From: Deltaproteobacteria bacterium
GTDB lineage: Bacteria; CG2-30-53-67
Direction of reading: 5' to 3'
Length of the DNA: 64,000 nucleotides
NCBI GenBank assembly: GCA_013151235.1
Contig: JAADIO010000022.1
Coordinates: 48,591-112,590, forward strand
Shown here: piece after piece, positions 53,389 through 61,187 of the stretch
How the letters are laid out: each line of letters opens with the position of its first letter
Numbering within the stretch: the stretch's first letter is position 1
Translations under genes and position numbers: made by a program
Notes under the pieces: model-generated
Databases searched by the model: none
What the model saw: only the letters and a program-made list of their open reading frames with translations
Told to the model about the DNA's origin: nothing

Positions 53389-53760
53389 CTATGCCTCCGT
53401 TGAGGCGTCCGCCCGGAAGTCCTCCGGAGTCAGACGCGGGGCATCTCCCCAGAGCCGTTCCAGGTTGTAATATGTCCGGGTCTCTTCCAGAAAGACGTGG
53501 ACGAGTGTATTCCCGTAGTCCATAAGGATCCATCTCCCCTCGGCCTCTCCCTCGATATGGTCCGGCTCCACCTTGTGACGGGAGAGTGTCTCTTCAATCT
53601 CTTCAGCGATTGCCTTGACCTGCCGGGTGGAAGTCCCGCTCATGATGACGAAATAATCGGCAAAAACCGTGATGGCGGACAGATCCAGAATTTCGAGATC
53701 AAGAGCTTTCTTCTCCAGACCCGCCCCGGCACTGAGCCCTGCGATACGTTGACTGTCGAT
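53389..53760 (-). CDS. rsfS: Ribosome silencing factor RsfS, probable non-standard start codon
   Basis: RsfS binds uL14 and stops subunit joining when nutrients are low. The open frame encodes ALEKKALDL-like LEKKALDLEILDLSAITVFADYFVIMSGTSTRQVKAIAEEI, GEAEGRWILMDYGNTLVHVF and RTYYNLERLWGDAP, the complete domain. The first ATG (53643) falls in the middle of the conserved ADYFVIMSGTS motif, so it cannot be the natural start. Upstream in frame there is no ATG, GTG or TTG before a TGA. An ATC at 53760 lies six bases after GAGGG and would give a normal 123-residue protein. Either a rare AUC start or a base error is implied. Confidence 0.85.
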   Translation of the reverse strand: MDSQRIAGLSAGAGLEKKALDLEILDLSAITVFADYFVIMSGTSTRQVKAIAEEIEETLSRHKVEPDHIEGEAEGRWILMDYGNTLVHVFLEETRTYYNLERLWGDAPRLTPEDFRADASTEA

Positions 53761-53828
53761 GAGAATCCCTCACTACGGAAATGCGTGACGGTGCGGATGC
53801 ACTCCCTGGTGTCCATCCGGCATTGCAG

Positions 53829-54476
53829 TCACTGCGATTGGATATACAAATGATGCAAAAGTATATACGATTCAACAGGCTCCGGCAAGAGGTATTTCAC
53901 CGAACGACCCCCGGCAAGGGCGGTCCGAATCTTCGTGGAGGAGATCGCCAGAAGAGGAACCTCGGCAAAAAAGAGGGTATGCCCTCCGGGAAGGGCCGCC
54001 TGTGATACACCTTCGTTGGAAGAAATCCCGAAGGTGCCGGCAAGGACGCGGGAGGCCTCGGCAAAGGAAAACCCGGGGCGGGAATTGACAATGAAATGGC
54101 AGAGCCGGAGCAGCCGTTCGGGTCGATGCCAGGTCGCAAGATCGAGAAAGGCATCGATCCCCAGGATGAAATAAAGTTCCCCCCCCTCCCCCAGGGAGTG
54201 TCGCAGGGCTTCAACGGTCTGCACGGAGTAGGAGGTCCCCTGACGGTCAATCTCGACCGTGGAAAGTTCAAAAGCTGGATTCCCCGCAATCGCCAGGCGG
54301 ACCATGGCCGTCCGGTGTTCCGTACCGATCAGTCCGGGAGAGGGCTTGTGCGGGGGACGGGCGGAGGGAACAAAGAGGATCCGGTCCAGTGCAAAATCCT
54401 GGTGAAGGGTTTCCGCCGTTATCAGGTGACCGATATGAACGGGATTGAAGGTCCCGCCGAAAATACCGACCCGCAT
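53829..54476 (-). CDS. nadD: Nicotinate-nucleotide adenylyltransferase
   Basis: This 215-residue enzyme makes deamido-NAD from NaMN and ATP. Motifs: GIFGGTFNPVHIGHL (nucleotide binding), LFVPSARPPHKP, LYFILGIDAFLDLATWH and the ISSTKIRTAL closing signature. The ATG at 54476 follows GGAGGG; upstream residues in the open frame are not conserved. It lies between proA and rsfS, which is the standard order nadD-rsfS-rlmH. Confidence 0.94.
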   Translation of the reverse strand: MRVGIFGGTFNPVHIGHLITAETLHQDFALDRILFVPSARPPHKPSPGLIGTEHRTAMVRLAIAGNPAFELSTVEIDRQGTSYSVQTVEALRHSLGEGGELYFILGIDAFLDLATWHRPERLLRLCHFIVNSRPGFSFAEASRVLAGTFGISSNEGVSQAALPGGHTLFFAEVPLLAISSTKIRTALAGGRSVKYLLPEPVESYILLHHLYIQSQ

Positions 54477-54543
54477 ATTTTTTCCCTCCGGAAAAAAATA
54501 TAATAAAAACCTCGTTGCAAGAGCAAAACCATTAAAGGACCAT

Positions 54544-55800
54544 CTATTCCCGGGTCTGGCCGTCACCTAAGATGATATACTTGTAGATCGTCAATTCTTC
54601 CAGGCCCACCGGCCCCCGGGCATGGAGCCGGTTCGTGCTGATTCCGATTTCCGCGCCGAAACCGAACTCGAAACCGTCGGTAAACCGGGTCGAGGCATTC
54701 ACGTAGACGGCCGAAGCATCCACCTCGGCAAGGAACCTTCTCGCCCGGCGATAATCTTTCGTGACGATCGCCTCGGAATGCTCCGACCCGTACCGGGTAA
54801 TATGCTCCACCGCCTGGGTCATGGAATCGACGACACGGATCGAGAGGATCAGGTCGTTGTACTCCGTCGTCCAGTCCGCCTCCGTCGCCTCCCTGCAACC
54901 TTTGATCCGCTTTTGCGTCTCGGGACAACCCCGGATCTCGACTCCGGCAGCAGCAAGATCGCTGCCGATTTCAGGCAGGAAAGTGTCGGCCACTTTTCTG
55001 TGAACGAGGAGGGTCTCCATGGCATTGCAGACGCCGGGACGCTGGCACTTGGCATTCAGGGCAATCCGGCGGGCCATCTCGAGATCGGCGTCGGAATCGA
55101 TATAGGTGTGGCAAACCCCCTTGTCGTGCTTGATCACGGGGATGGTGGAATGCTCGCAGACGGTCCGGATCAGCCCCTCGCCTCCCCGGGGGATAATCAG
55201 ATCAATGTATCGGTCCATCTTCAGCATCTGCATGACGGCCTCCCGGTCGGGGACATCGATGAACTGGACGGTCCCCTCCGGCACCCCGGCATCCACGGCC
55301 GAATCGGAGAGGATCCGGGCAATGACGGAATTGGAATGAATCGCCTCGGAGCCTCCCCGAAGGACCACGGCATTGCCCGCCTTCAGGCAGAGCCCGGCGG
55401 CATCGGCGGTGACGTTGGGACGCGATTCATAGATGATGCCGATCACCCCGATGGGGACGCGGATCTTGCCGATCCGGAGATCGTTCGGCCGCTTCCACAT
55501 CCGCAGCACCTCTCCCACCGGATCGGGGAGCGCCGCCACCTGCCGCAATCCTTCCGCCATTCCGGCGATCCGGGCATCGTTCAGCTCCAAACGGTCGAGG
55601 AGAGCCGCGGTCAGCCCCTTCTCCCGGCCAGCGGCAAGGTCTTTCGCATTCTCCTGCTTCAACAACGCGCTCTCCGCCACCAGCCGGTCGGCCATCCGCA
55701 GGAGTGCCTTGTTCTTGATCGCCGAACCCAGACGCGCAAGCCCCCGGGAGGCATTTTTGGCCCCGGTGACCTTCTTTTCCACCTGTTCCCTGATTTCCAT
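54544..55800 (-). CDS. proA: Gamma-glutamyl phosphate reductase
   Basis: This 418-residue NADPH-dependent enzyme carries out the second step of proline synthesis. Motifs: IGVIGIIYESRPNVTADAAGLCLKAGNAVVLRGGSEA, the catalytic Cys in CQRPGVCNAMETLLVH, and GFEFGFGAEIGISTNRLHARGPVGLEELT at the C terminus. Length is typical. It lies 41 bases downstream of proB. Confidence 0.96.
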   Translation of the reverse strand: MEIREQVEKKVTGAKNASRGLARLGSAIKNKALLRMADRLVAESALLKQENAKDLAAGREKGLTAALLDRLELNDARIAGMAEGLRQVAALPDPVGEVLRMWKRPNDLRIGKIRVPIGVIGIIYESRPNVTADAAGLCLKAGNAVVLRGGSEAIHSNSVIARILSDSAVDAGVPEGTVQFIDVPDREAVMQMLKMDRYIDLIIPRGGEGLIRTVCEHSTIPVIKHDKGVCHTYIDSDADLEMARRIALNAKCQRPGVCNAMETLLVHRKVADTFLPEIGSDLAAAGVEIRGCPETQKRIKGCREATEADWTTEYNDLILSIRVVDSMTQAVEHITRYGSEHSEAIVTKDYRRARRFLAEVDASAVYVNASTRFTDGFEFGFGAEIGISTNRLHARGPVGLEELTIYKYIILGDGQTRE

Positions 55801-55841
55801 CGTTTTCTCCCCTGTTGCAGGAGTCCCTCCGGTCGGTCCCC

Positions 55842-56993
55842 TTAACCGGCAGGAACCCGCAGAACAACCAGATCGTTACGGTGAATCACTTCATCATAAT
55901 ACTTGTAGCCGAGGATCTCTTCAATCTCCCGTGTCTTGTGCCCCAGGATCTTCTTAATCTCCCGGGCATGATAGTTGACCAGCCCCCGGGCCACCTCCAG
56001 CCCCTCCGGGTCAAGACAGCTCACGGGATCGCCCACCTCAAAACGGCCCTCCACGCCGGTGATGCCCGAAGGCAGCAGACTTCGTCCCTGTTTCAACAGA
56101 GCCCGGACCGCCCCGGCATCGAGGGTGAGTTTTCCCTTGGCGCTCAAGGTATAGGCAATCCAGTGCTTCCGACTGGTCAGCCGGTCCCGGCCGGCGAGAA
56201 AGAGGGTTCCGATTTGCTCACCGGAGAGGGCCGCTTTGATCACGCCCCGCTTGTGGCCGTTGACCACGAGGGTGGGAGTTCCAAAGGCGGCCGCCGTTTT
56301 TGCCGTCTTCACCTTGGAGCGCATTCCCCCGGATCCTGCGTCGTGGTAGCTCTCACCGGCCATCCGGAGGGTTTTCTCCGTCACCTTCGGAACCAGGGGG
56401 ATCCGTTCCGCATGGTCATCCAGATGGGGATCTCCGGTATAGAGCCCGTCAATATCGGAGAGAATGAGAAGGAGATCGGCGCCGATCAGGTTGGTCACCA
56501 GGGCGGAGAGTCGATCGTTATCACCGAATTTCATCTCTTCCACCACGACCGTATCGTTTTCATTGATGATCGGAACCACCTGATAATGAAAGAGTGTCTC
56601 CAGGGCGTTCCGGGCGTTCAGAAAGCGTCGCCGGTGCTTCAGATCATCCGCCGTGAGAAGGATCTGCGCCACCTTCCGCCGGTGTCTTAAAAAAGCCTGC
56701 TTATAGCACCAGATCAACCGCCCCTGCCCCACGGCGGCGGCGGCCTGTTTGACGGGAATCTCGCGGGGGCGTGACTTGAGGCCGAGACGCCCCATCCCCG
56801 CCGCCACCGCCCCGGAGGAAACGATGGCAATTTCAATCTTTTTCTCCTGCAGGACCGACACCACTTCATCCACCAGTTCCACGATCCGGGCGGAATTCAG
56901 ACCGCTTTCCCCCTCCGTCAGGATCGTACTGCCGATCTTGATGACGACGCGGTGAACCTTCTGCAGGATCTTTCTCCGGTCATCCATTTCCAT
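55842..56993 (-). CDS. proB: Glutamate 5-kinase
   Basis: The 383-residue kinase carries out the first step of proline synthesis. It has an amino-acid-kinase domain (VVIKIGSTILTE, VSSGAVAAGMGRLGL, INENDTVVVEEMKFGDNDRLSALV, GGMRSKVKTAK) and a C-terminal PUA domain (about residues 290-370) as in the E. coli enzyme. Both proB and proA are intact, so the pathway here is complete up to the spontaneous cyclisation and ProC. Its start overlaps the obg stop. Confidence 0.96.
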   Translation of the reverse strand: MEMDDRRKILQKVHRVVIKIGSTILTEGESGLNSARIVELVDEVVSVLQEKKIEIAIVSSGAVAAGMGRLGLKSRPREIPVKQAAAAVGQGRLIWCYKQAFLRHRRKVAQILLTADDLKHRRRFLNARNALETLFHYQVVPIINENDTVVVEEMKFGDNDRLSALVTNLIGADLLLILSDIDGLYTGDPHLDDHAERIPLVPKVTEKTLRMAGESYHDAGSGGMRSKVKTAKTAAAFGTPTLVVNGHKRGVIKAALSGEQIGTLFLAGRDRLTSRKHWIAYTLSAKGKLTLDAGAVRALLKQGRSLLPSGITGVEGRFEVGDPVSCLDPEGLEVARGLVNYHAREIKKILGHKTREIEEILGYKYYDEVIHRNDLVVLRVPAG

Positions 56994-58056
56994 TTTCTCC
57001 CTCCGCCGCCTCTTCCCGGCGAAGCCGGGTCACCATGGACGACAATTCCCGCAGGAGCGCCTCGATTCCTTCACCGGTCACGGAGGAGATCATCCGCAAA
57101 GGAAATCCCTGCTCGACGCAAAAGGATTTCAGGGCTGCCACGCGCATGTCTTCCTGCAGGGCATCGATCTTCGTCGCGGCGATAAGGCTCTTCTTTTGAA
57201 GCATGGAGGGGTTATACTGCTGCAATTCCTCCTGAAGCGTCAACACCGCCGCCACCGGGTCCGACGGTCCCGCGGGCGAAACATCGATCAGATAGAGCAG
57301 AACACGGCATCGCTCGACATGGCGAAGAAAAATGTCCCCCAGACCGCAGCCGTCGTGAGCCCCACGGATCAGCCCCGGGATATCGGCCACCACGAGAACA
57401 TCGGAAGAATCGATCTCCACCGTACCGAGATGGGGCGTCAGGGTCGTAAAGGGATAGTCGGCAATCCTGGGGCGAGCTGAAGAAATCCTGGAGAGAAAGG
57501 TCGACTTCCCCGCGTTGGGAAAGCCCACTAATCCCACATCGGCCAGCAGCTTCAGCTCCAGAATAATCTGAAGGGTTTCCCCCTCTTCTCCGGGTTGGGA
57601 GAGGCGCGGGGTCTGGTGGGTCGAGGAGGCAAAGTGGGCATTCCCCTTTCCGCCCCGCCCGCCCCGGGCCACAATCACCGATGCACCGTCTTGTGTCAGA
57701 TCGGCCAGCACCTCATCCGTTTCCTGATTCCGGATCAGGGTGCCGCAGGGAACGGAGATGACCCGGTCTTTCCCGTTCCGTCCGGTTCTCCGCTTGCCGC
57801 TCCCCGGCCGGCCGTTTTCCGCAGCATAGTTTTTCCGGTAACGATGGTCGATCAGGGTATGGATATTCCGATCCGCCCGGACCACAACATTGCCGCCCCA
57901 TCCGCCGTCTCCGCCGTCCGGCCCCCCGCGGGGGACATATTTCTCCCGGCGGAAGCTGACGCATCCCGCCCCCCCGGCACCGGAGCTGACCTTCAGGCGG
58001 GCATAATCGATGAATGCCGTCTGCTTCCTTGAAATTCGGGAACGGGAGGATGACAT
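56980..58056 (-). CDS. obgE: Obg-family ribosome-associated GTPase
   Basis: The 358-residue protein has the glycine-rich Obg fold (FIDYARLKVSSGAGGAGCVSFRREKYVPRGGPDGGDGG), a GTPase domain (GFPNAGKSTFLSRIS, YPFTTLTPHLG, ADIPGLIRGAH, ATKID) and a short acidic tail in place of an OCT domain. It supports 50S assembly. Start choice is weak: ATG at 58056, or at 58071 with AAGG too close. It follows rplU-rpmA as in most bacteria, separated by a terminator-like hairpin. Confidence 0.94.
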   Translation of the reverse strand: MSSSRSRISRKQTAFIDYARLKVSSGAGGAGCVSFRREKYVPRGGPDGGDGGWGGNVVVRADRNIHTLIDHRYRKNYAAENGRPGSGKRRTGRNGKDRVISVPCGTLIRNQETDEVLADLTQDGASVIVARGGRGGKGNAHFASSTHQTPRLSQPGEEGETLQIILELKLLADVGLVGFPNAGKSTFLSRISSARPRIADYPFTTLTPHLGTVEIDSSDVLVVADIPGLIRGAHDGCGLGDIFLRHVERCRVLLYLIDVSPAGPSDPVAAVLTLQEELQQYNPSMLQKKSLIAATKIDALQEDMRVAALKSFCVEQGFPLRMISSVTGEGIEALLRELSSMVTRLRREEAAEGENGNG

Positions 58057-58094
58057 GGCGGATCGTTGCATCCTTCTTGATTAACGACTGTGCA

Positions 58095-58146
58095 ATAAAA
58101 AAGGGGATACGGCTTCATCCCTCTCGGAAAACCCGATCCCCTTACA
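58095..58146 (-). terminator. Terminator-like hairpin between rpmA and obgE
   Basis: On the minus strand AAGGGGAT ... ATCCCCTT is followed by TTTTATTG. The loop is long (about 30 bases) with a smaller inner stem. It could attenuate transcription after the ribosomal protein genes. Confidence 0.6.
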
Positions 58147-58179
58147 ACCCTCAAGCCGGTCTTTTGACTGCGAGGTCAA

Positions 58180-58437
58180 TCAGCCGGCCGAATAGACACT
58201 GACTTTCTTCTTGTCTCTTCCCAACCGTTCAAAGGTCACCACCCCGTTGATCAGGGAAAAAAGGGTATCATCCTTACCTTTTCCCACATTATTGCCGGGA
58301 TGAATCTTGGTGCCCCTCTGGCGAACCAGGATACTCCCGGCCGTAACGGACTGACCACCGAATCGCTTCACTCCCAACCGTTTGGAGTGGCTCTCTCTCC
58401 CGTTTCTGGAACTTCCACCCGCTTTTTTATGTGCCAT
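58180..58437 (-). CDS. rpmA: 50S ribosomal protein L27
   Basis: This 85-residue large-subunit protein starts with [23 protein letters not shown] and has the conserved [20 protein letters not shown] core. There is no cleavable Firmicute-type N-terminal extension. It lies 12 bases downstream of rplU and is co-transcribed. Confidence 0.98.
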   Translation of the reverse strand: MAHKKAGGSSRNGRESHSKRLGVKRFGGQSVTAGSILVRQRGTKIHPGNNVGKGKDDTLFSLINGVVTFERLGRDKKKVSVYSAG

Positions 58438-58449
58438 TGTACACTCCCG

Positions 58450-58764
58450 TCAGGACGCAATCTGTAAGATCTTGAGGCCGGTCCGCTGCTGCCGGTGCCC
58501 CTGTTTTTTCCGGTACCCTTTACGCCGTTTCTTCTTGAATACCATGATTTTCCTGTCCCGGTCCATGGAGATCACCTCCGCCTTGACGCGGGCGCTTTCC
58601 AGATAGGGGGTTCCGGCCTGAAGCGGCTCCTCCCCACCGATCGCCACCACCCGGTCAATCTCCACCGTATCGCCGACTTCGGCCTTCAGACGCTCAACCT
58701 GGACGACATCCCCTTCGGAAACCTTGTACTGCTTTCCGCCTGTCTCAATAATTGCATATTTCAT
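58450..58764 (-). CDS. rplU: 50S ribosomal protein L21
   Basis: The 104-residue protein starts MKYAIIETGGKQYKVSEGDVV and ends with the basic KKKRRKGYRKKQGHRQQ...LKI region that binds 23S rRNA. The ATG at 58764 was chosen; the open frame adds only two residues upstream. It is the first gene of the rplU-rpmA-obgE block. Confidence 0.98.
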   Translation of the reverse strand: MKYAIIETGGKQYKVSEGDVVQVERLKAEVGDTVEIDRVVAIGGEEPLQAGTPYLESARVKAEVISMDRDRKIMVFKKKRRKGYRKKQGHRQQRTGLKILQIAS

Positions 58765-58810
58765 AAGCACTTTCCCTCACAACGAGAACCGTTTCGATAT
58801 CGAAATGGGA

Positions 58811-58840
58811 AATTTAGCAAAAAGAACGCCCCCCTGTCAA
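58811..58840 (-). promoter_or_regulatory. Sigma-70 promoter of rplU-rpmA
   Basis: Minus-strand TTGACA (58840-58835), 18 bases, TAAATT (58816-58811), about 46 bases before the rplU ATG. The leader contains a small palindrome (TTTCGATATCGAAA) that may form a hairpin. Confidence 0.65.
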
Positions 58841-58894
58841 GGATTTTTATGTTTTCAGGACTTTTCCGACTTTGCAGGAAGCATTTGGGCAGGG

Positions 58895-58952
58895 CAAAAG
58901 ACAAAGCAGGAAACGAAAAACATTCAACCACGGGGAACTCGGGGAATCACGG
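58895..58952. repeat. Direct repeat flanking the hicBA islet, left copy
   Basis: The shared core is ACAAAGCAGGAA, then CGAAAAACATTCAACCACGG with G-rich continuation. It matches 59950-60006 in the same orientation with a handful of differences. The two copies enclose hicA, hicB, the XRE remnant and a half copy of the dispersed repeat. Confidence 0.75.
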
Positions 58953-58995
58953 AGAAAACAAAAGCATAAGAAAACCAGCCTGTCCCCTTTATTTC

Positions 58996-59217
58996 TCAAA
59001 GCATTTCTTTAAACTGTTCTACCGTCATGCCTGAGTCTTTGATCAATCGTTTAAGCAGCGGTTCTTTGAGGGACTTGTGATTGGGGACGGAAAGGGTCGC
59101 CCTAAATCCTGTCCGGGTCAGGATCATGTGGCTTCCCTTTTGGCGCTTGAAGACCCAGCCGTTCTTTTCAAAAACGCGCCGAACCTTCATGCCGGATACA
59201 GAGGGGAGTTGGGTCAC
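58996..59217 (-). CDS. hicA: HicA-type mRNA interferase toxin
   Basis: The 73-residue double-stranded-RNA-binding-fold protein has the HicA/YcfA signature: SGMKVRRVFEKNGWVFKRQKGSHMIL with the catalytic His in GSH, then VPNHKSLKEPLLKRLIKDSGMTVEQF. It should cleave mRNA when free of HicB. A GTG start overlaps the hicB stop (GTGA). The order antitoxin first, toxin second is the reverse of classical hicAB but frequent. Confidence 0.9.
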   Translation of the reverse strand: MTQLPSVSGMKVRRVFEKNGWVFKRQKGSHMILTRTGFRATLSVPNHKSLKEPLLKRLIKDSGMTVEQFKEML

Positions 59218-59423
59218 ACTGCTACCTCAAGGACCTCGGCATCGTCTCGATCCGACTGTGCCTGCTCGTTGAGGACCTCAAGACACCCTTCAATCGCCTC
59301 CTTGATATTGGTCATAGCTTCTTTTTTAGTCTCTCCCTGGGAATGACAGCCGGGAATGGCCGGGCAGGAGATGACATAACCTCCTTCATCGCATGGCTCT
59401 AAGACAACTTTATAGACGGACAT
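59214..59423 (-). CDS. hicB: HicB-type antitoxin (short form)
   Basis: The 69-residue partial-RNase-H-fold protein contains VVLEPCDEGGYVISCPAIPGCHSQGETKKEAMTNIKEAIEGCLEVL, the typical HicB core. It lacks a C-terminal DNA-binding domain, so it neutralises HicA but probably does not regulate transcription itself; the adjacent XRE remnant might once have done so. The ATG at 59423 follows AAAAGGAG. Confidence 0.9.
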   Translation of the reverse strand: MSVYKVVLEPCDEGGYVISCPAIPGCHSQGETKKEAMTNIKEAIEGCLEVLNEQAQSDRDDAEVLEVAV

Positions 59424-59763
59424 AAGATCTCCTTTTCTCACTCTTCAAAACCCCTTCCATCTGATGCCTCTTAATTATGTAAGCATCAACCAGGGATTTG
59501 ATTACCAGCTTGTCTTCTTCATCCATCTTATCCACCGCCTCAAAATTTTTCAAGAGGCTTTTGTCCCGGATCTCTGCCGACGCTGCCGGTTCCGAATCAT
59601 CAAACAAAAGGTAATCCACGGAGGCATCGAAGATCCGGGCGATCTTCATGATCGCTTCAGCCCCGGGCATCACGTGGCCGTTTTCGTGTTTACCGATATG
59701 TCGTCCATGCATTCCCAGTTTCCGGCCAAGCTAATCCTTAGGCCAAACTTTCGAAAAGTTTAA
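59410..59763 (-). pseudogene. XRE-family regulator remnant, N-terminally damaged
   Basis: The C-terminal two thirds of an XRE/Cro-type regulator are preserved: LGMHGRHIGKHENGHVMPGAEAIMKIARIFDASVDYLLFDD followed by a helical tail that overlaps hicB by 14 bases. The N terminus is broken. The in-frame sequence LNFSKVWPKD is followed by a TAG stop (59733-59731), and helices 1-2 of the DNA-binding domain are missing. A half copy of the dispersed repeat begins five bases beyond. A truncated protein from the ATG at 59712 could still be made but would lack half of the DNA-binding domain. Confidence 0.7.
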
Positions 59764-59767
59764 TGGA

Positions 59768-59825
59768 CCGTTCGTGGTGAGCTTGTCGAACCATGAACGG
59801 AATCCGGAAAACGACTTTTTACAAC
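59768..59825. repeat. Dispersed repeat, right-half copy
   Basis: It matches the right half of the 27009-27129 element (CCGTTCGTGGTGAGCTTG, AACCATGAACGGAATCCGG, then GACTTTTTAC). Its end reads GACTTTTTACAAC, one base off the inverted-repeat consensus. The left half is missing. Confidence 0.75.
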
Positions 59826-60213
59826 ACCATCGAACTTGTATTGAAACATTAATAATATAAAGTTGAGATATTGTCAAATTTTGGGACTGCTATCGGGGTT
59901 ATGCGAAGTCCGATAAACGGAGAAAAACAGAACATGAGAAAGGCACGGTCAAAGACAAAGCAGGAAGCGAAAAACATTCAACCACGGGGGACTCAGGGTG
60001 TCACGGGGATAGACCAAGGGGCAAAGTGTCAAAGGCACACAGGCACAGAGTTTAAGATCAAAATCAACTGCAAAATCTGTCCGCGCACCATTTGGGGTCG
60101 CAAAAGTCAAAAGCAAATTGATCAGAAGACCGAATAAAGTGATTGACGGCACTCCTTCCGCCGATTATGGTAATCATCCGGTCCGTTTCATATGGCAATA
60201 GGGAAGAACTGCC
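59826..60213. other. Gene-free stretch right of the hic islet
   Basis: No convincing gene. It includes the right direct repeat at 59950-60006 and a segment reading AAAGGCACACAGGCACAGAG near 60028, the complement of a similar phrase near 34555. The next gene's ribosome-binding site is weak (GAAGAACTGCC). Confidence 0.5.
59950..60006. repeat. Direct repeat flanking the hicBA islet, right copy
   Basis: It contains AAAGACAAAGCAGGAAGCGA and AAAACATTCAACCACGGGGG, matching 58895-58952 in the same orientation. The distance between copies is about 1.05 kb. Confidence 0.75.
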
Positions 60214-61068
60214 ATGGCAATTCTCTACATGCTCCTCGCTTCAGCATCCTTTACGACCATGTCGGCGCTGGTCAAAACCATTGGGCAACAGATTCCTCCT
60301 CTGGAACTGGTCTTTCTCCGCTGCTGCCTTGCCATCCCGATTCTCTATTTCATCGTCCGGCACAGAAAGCGCCCCCTCATTGTGAAGGCGAAAAAGGTCA
60401 TCCTGCTGCGCTCCCTCTTCGGTACCGTGGCCATGACCGGTTTTTTCTACGCTCTGGCACATATGCCCCTGGCCGAGTGTATCTTCATCGGCCGGTCCCA
60501 ACCCCTGATCCTTTCTCTCCTCGCCCCCGTCATCATCGGTGAGCGGGCGCCCCGTTCGGCCTGGTTCGCCATCCTGGCCGGGCTCATCGGGGTCGTGCTG
60601 ATTATGAAACCGGCCATGGCCTGGCCCCTGGCCGCCTGGGTTGCTCTGGGTGCGGCCGCCTCCTCGGCACTGGCCCATCTTCTCGTCCGGCGGCTGAACG
60701 CAACCGACTTTCCTCTCGTCATCGTCTTTAACTTTACGATCCTGACGGCCCTCTTCACCGCCTTCGGGGTCCTTCCCTTTTTTGTTCCGCCGGCCCCGAT
60801 GCAATGGATGCTCATCGCCGGGGTCGCCCTTTTCGCCAGCACGGGCCAGCTCCTCATGACCCTGGCTTACCAGAAAGACCGGGCCCCCGTCGTGGCCGCT
60901 GCGAGCTACGCATCGGTGATTCTCTCCATCGTCTACGGCTACTTCTTCTGGGGCGAGGTCCCCCAGCCTCTGGCCTGGCTCGGCGGTGGACTGATCGTGG
61001 CCGGGGGACTGTTTCTCCTCCGGGCCCGGTTCCATGTAACGGAGCCGGCCTCACCGGCGGCAACCTGA
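60214..61068 (+). CDS. DMT-superfamily (EamA) transporter
   Basis: This 284-residue inner-membrane protein has about ten hydrophobic segments in two EamA repeats (LVFLRCCLAIPILYFIVRHR and FGTVAMTGFFYALAHMPLAECIFIGRSQPLILSLLAPVIIGE in the first; QLLMTLAYQKDRAPVVAAASYASVILSIVYGYFFWGE in the second). Such proteins export amino acids or other small metabolites; the substrate cannot be told. Several ATG codons near the start are possible. Confidence 0.88.
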   Translation: MAILYMLLASASFTTMSALVKTIGQQIPPLELVFLRCCLAIPILYFIVRHRKRPLIVKAKKVILLRSLFGTVAMTGFFYALAHMPLAECIFIGRSQPLILSLLAPVIIGERAPRSAWFAILAGLIGVVLIMKPAMAWPLAAWVALGAAASSALAHLLVRRLNATDFPLVIVFNFTILTALFTAFGVLPFFVPPAPMQWMLIAGVALFASTGQLLMTLAYQKDRAPVVAAASYASVILSIVYGYFFWGEVPQPLAWLGGGLIVAGGLFLLRARFHVTEPASPAAT

Positions 61069-61187
61069 ACGTTTCCCGGTCTTTCCATTGCCCAAGAGGG
61101 ATTCACGGAGTTGCACAGGATCCGGCTTTGGGGTAAGATATTTTTCAATCCGTCGATGAACCGATTTTCAGATCACAGGAGGCGTTG

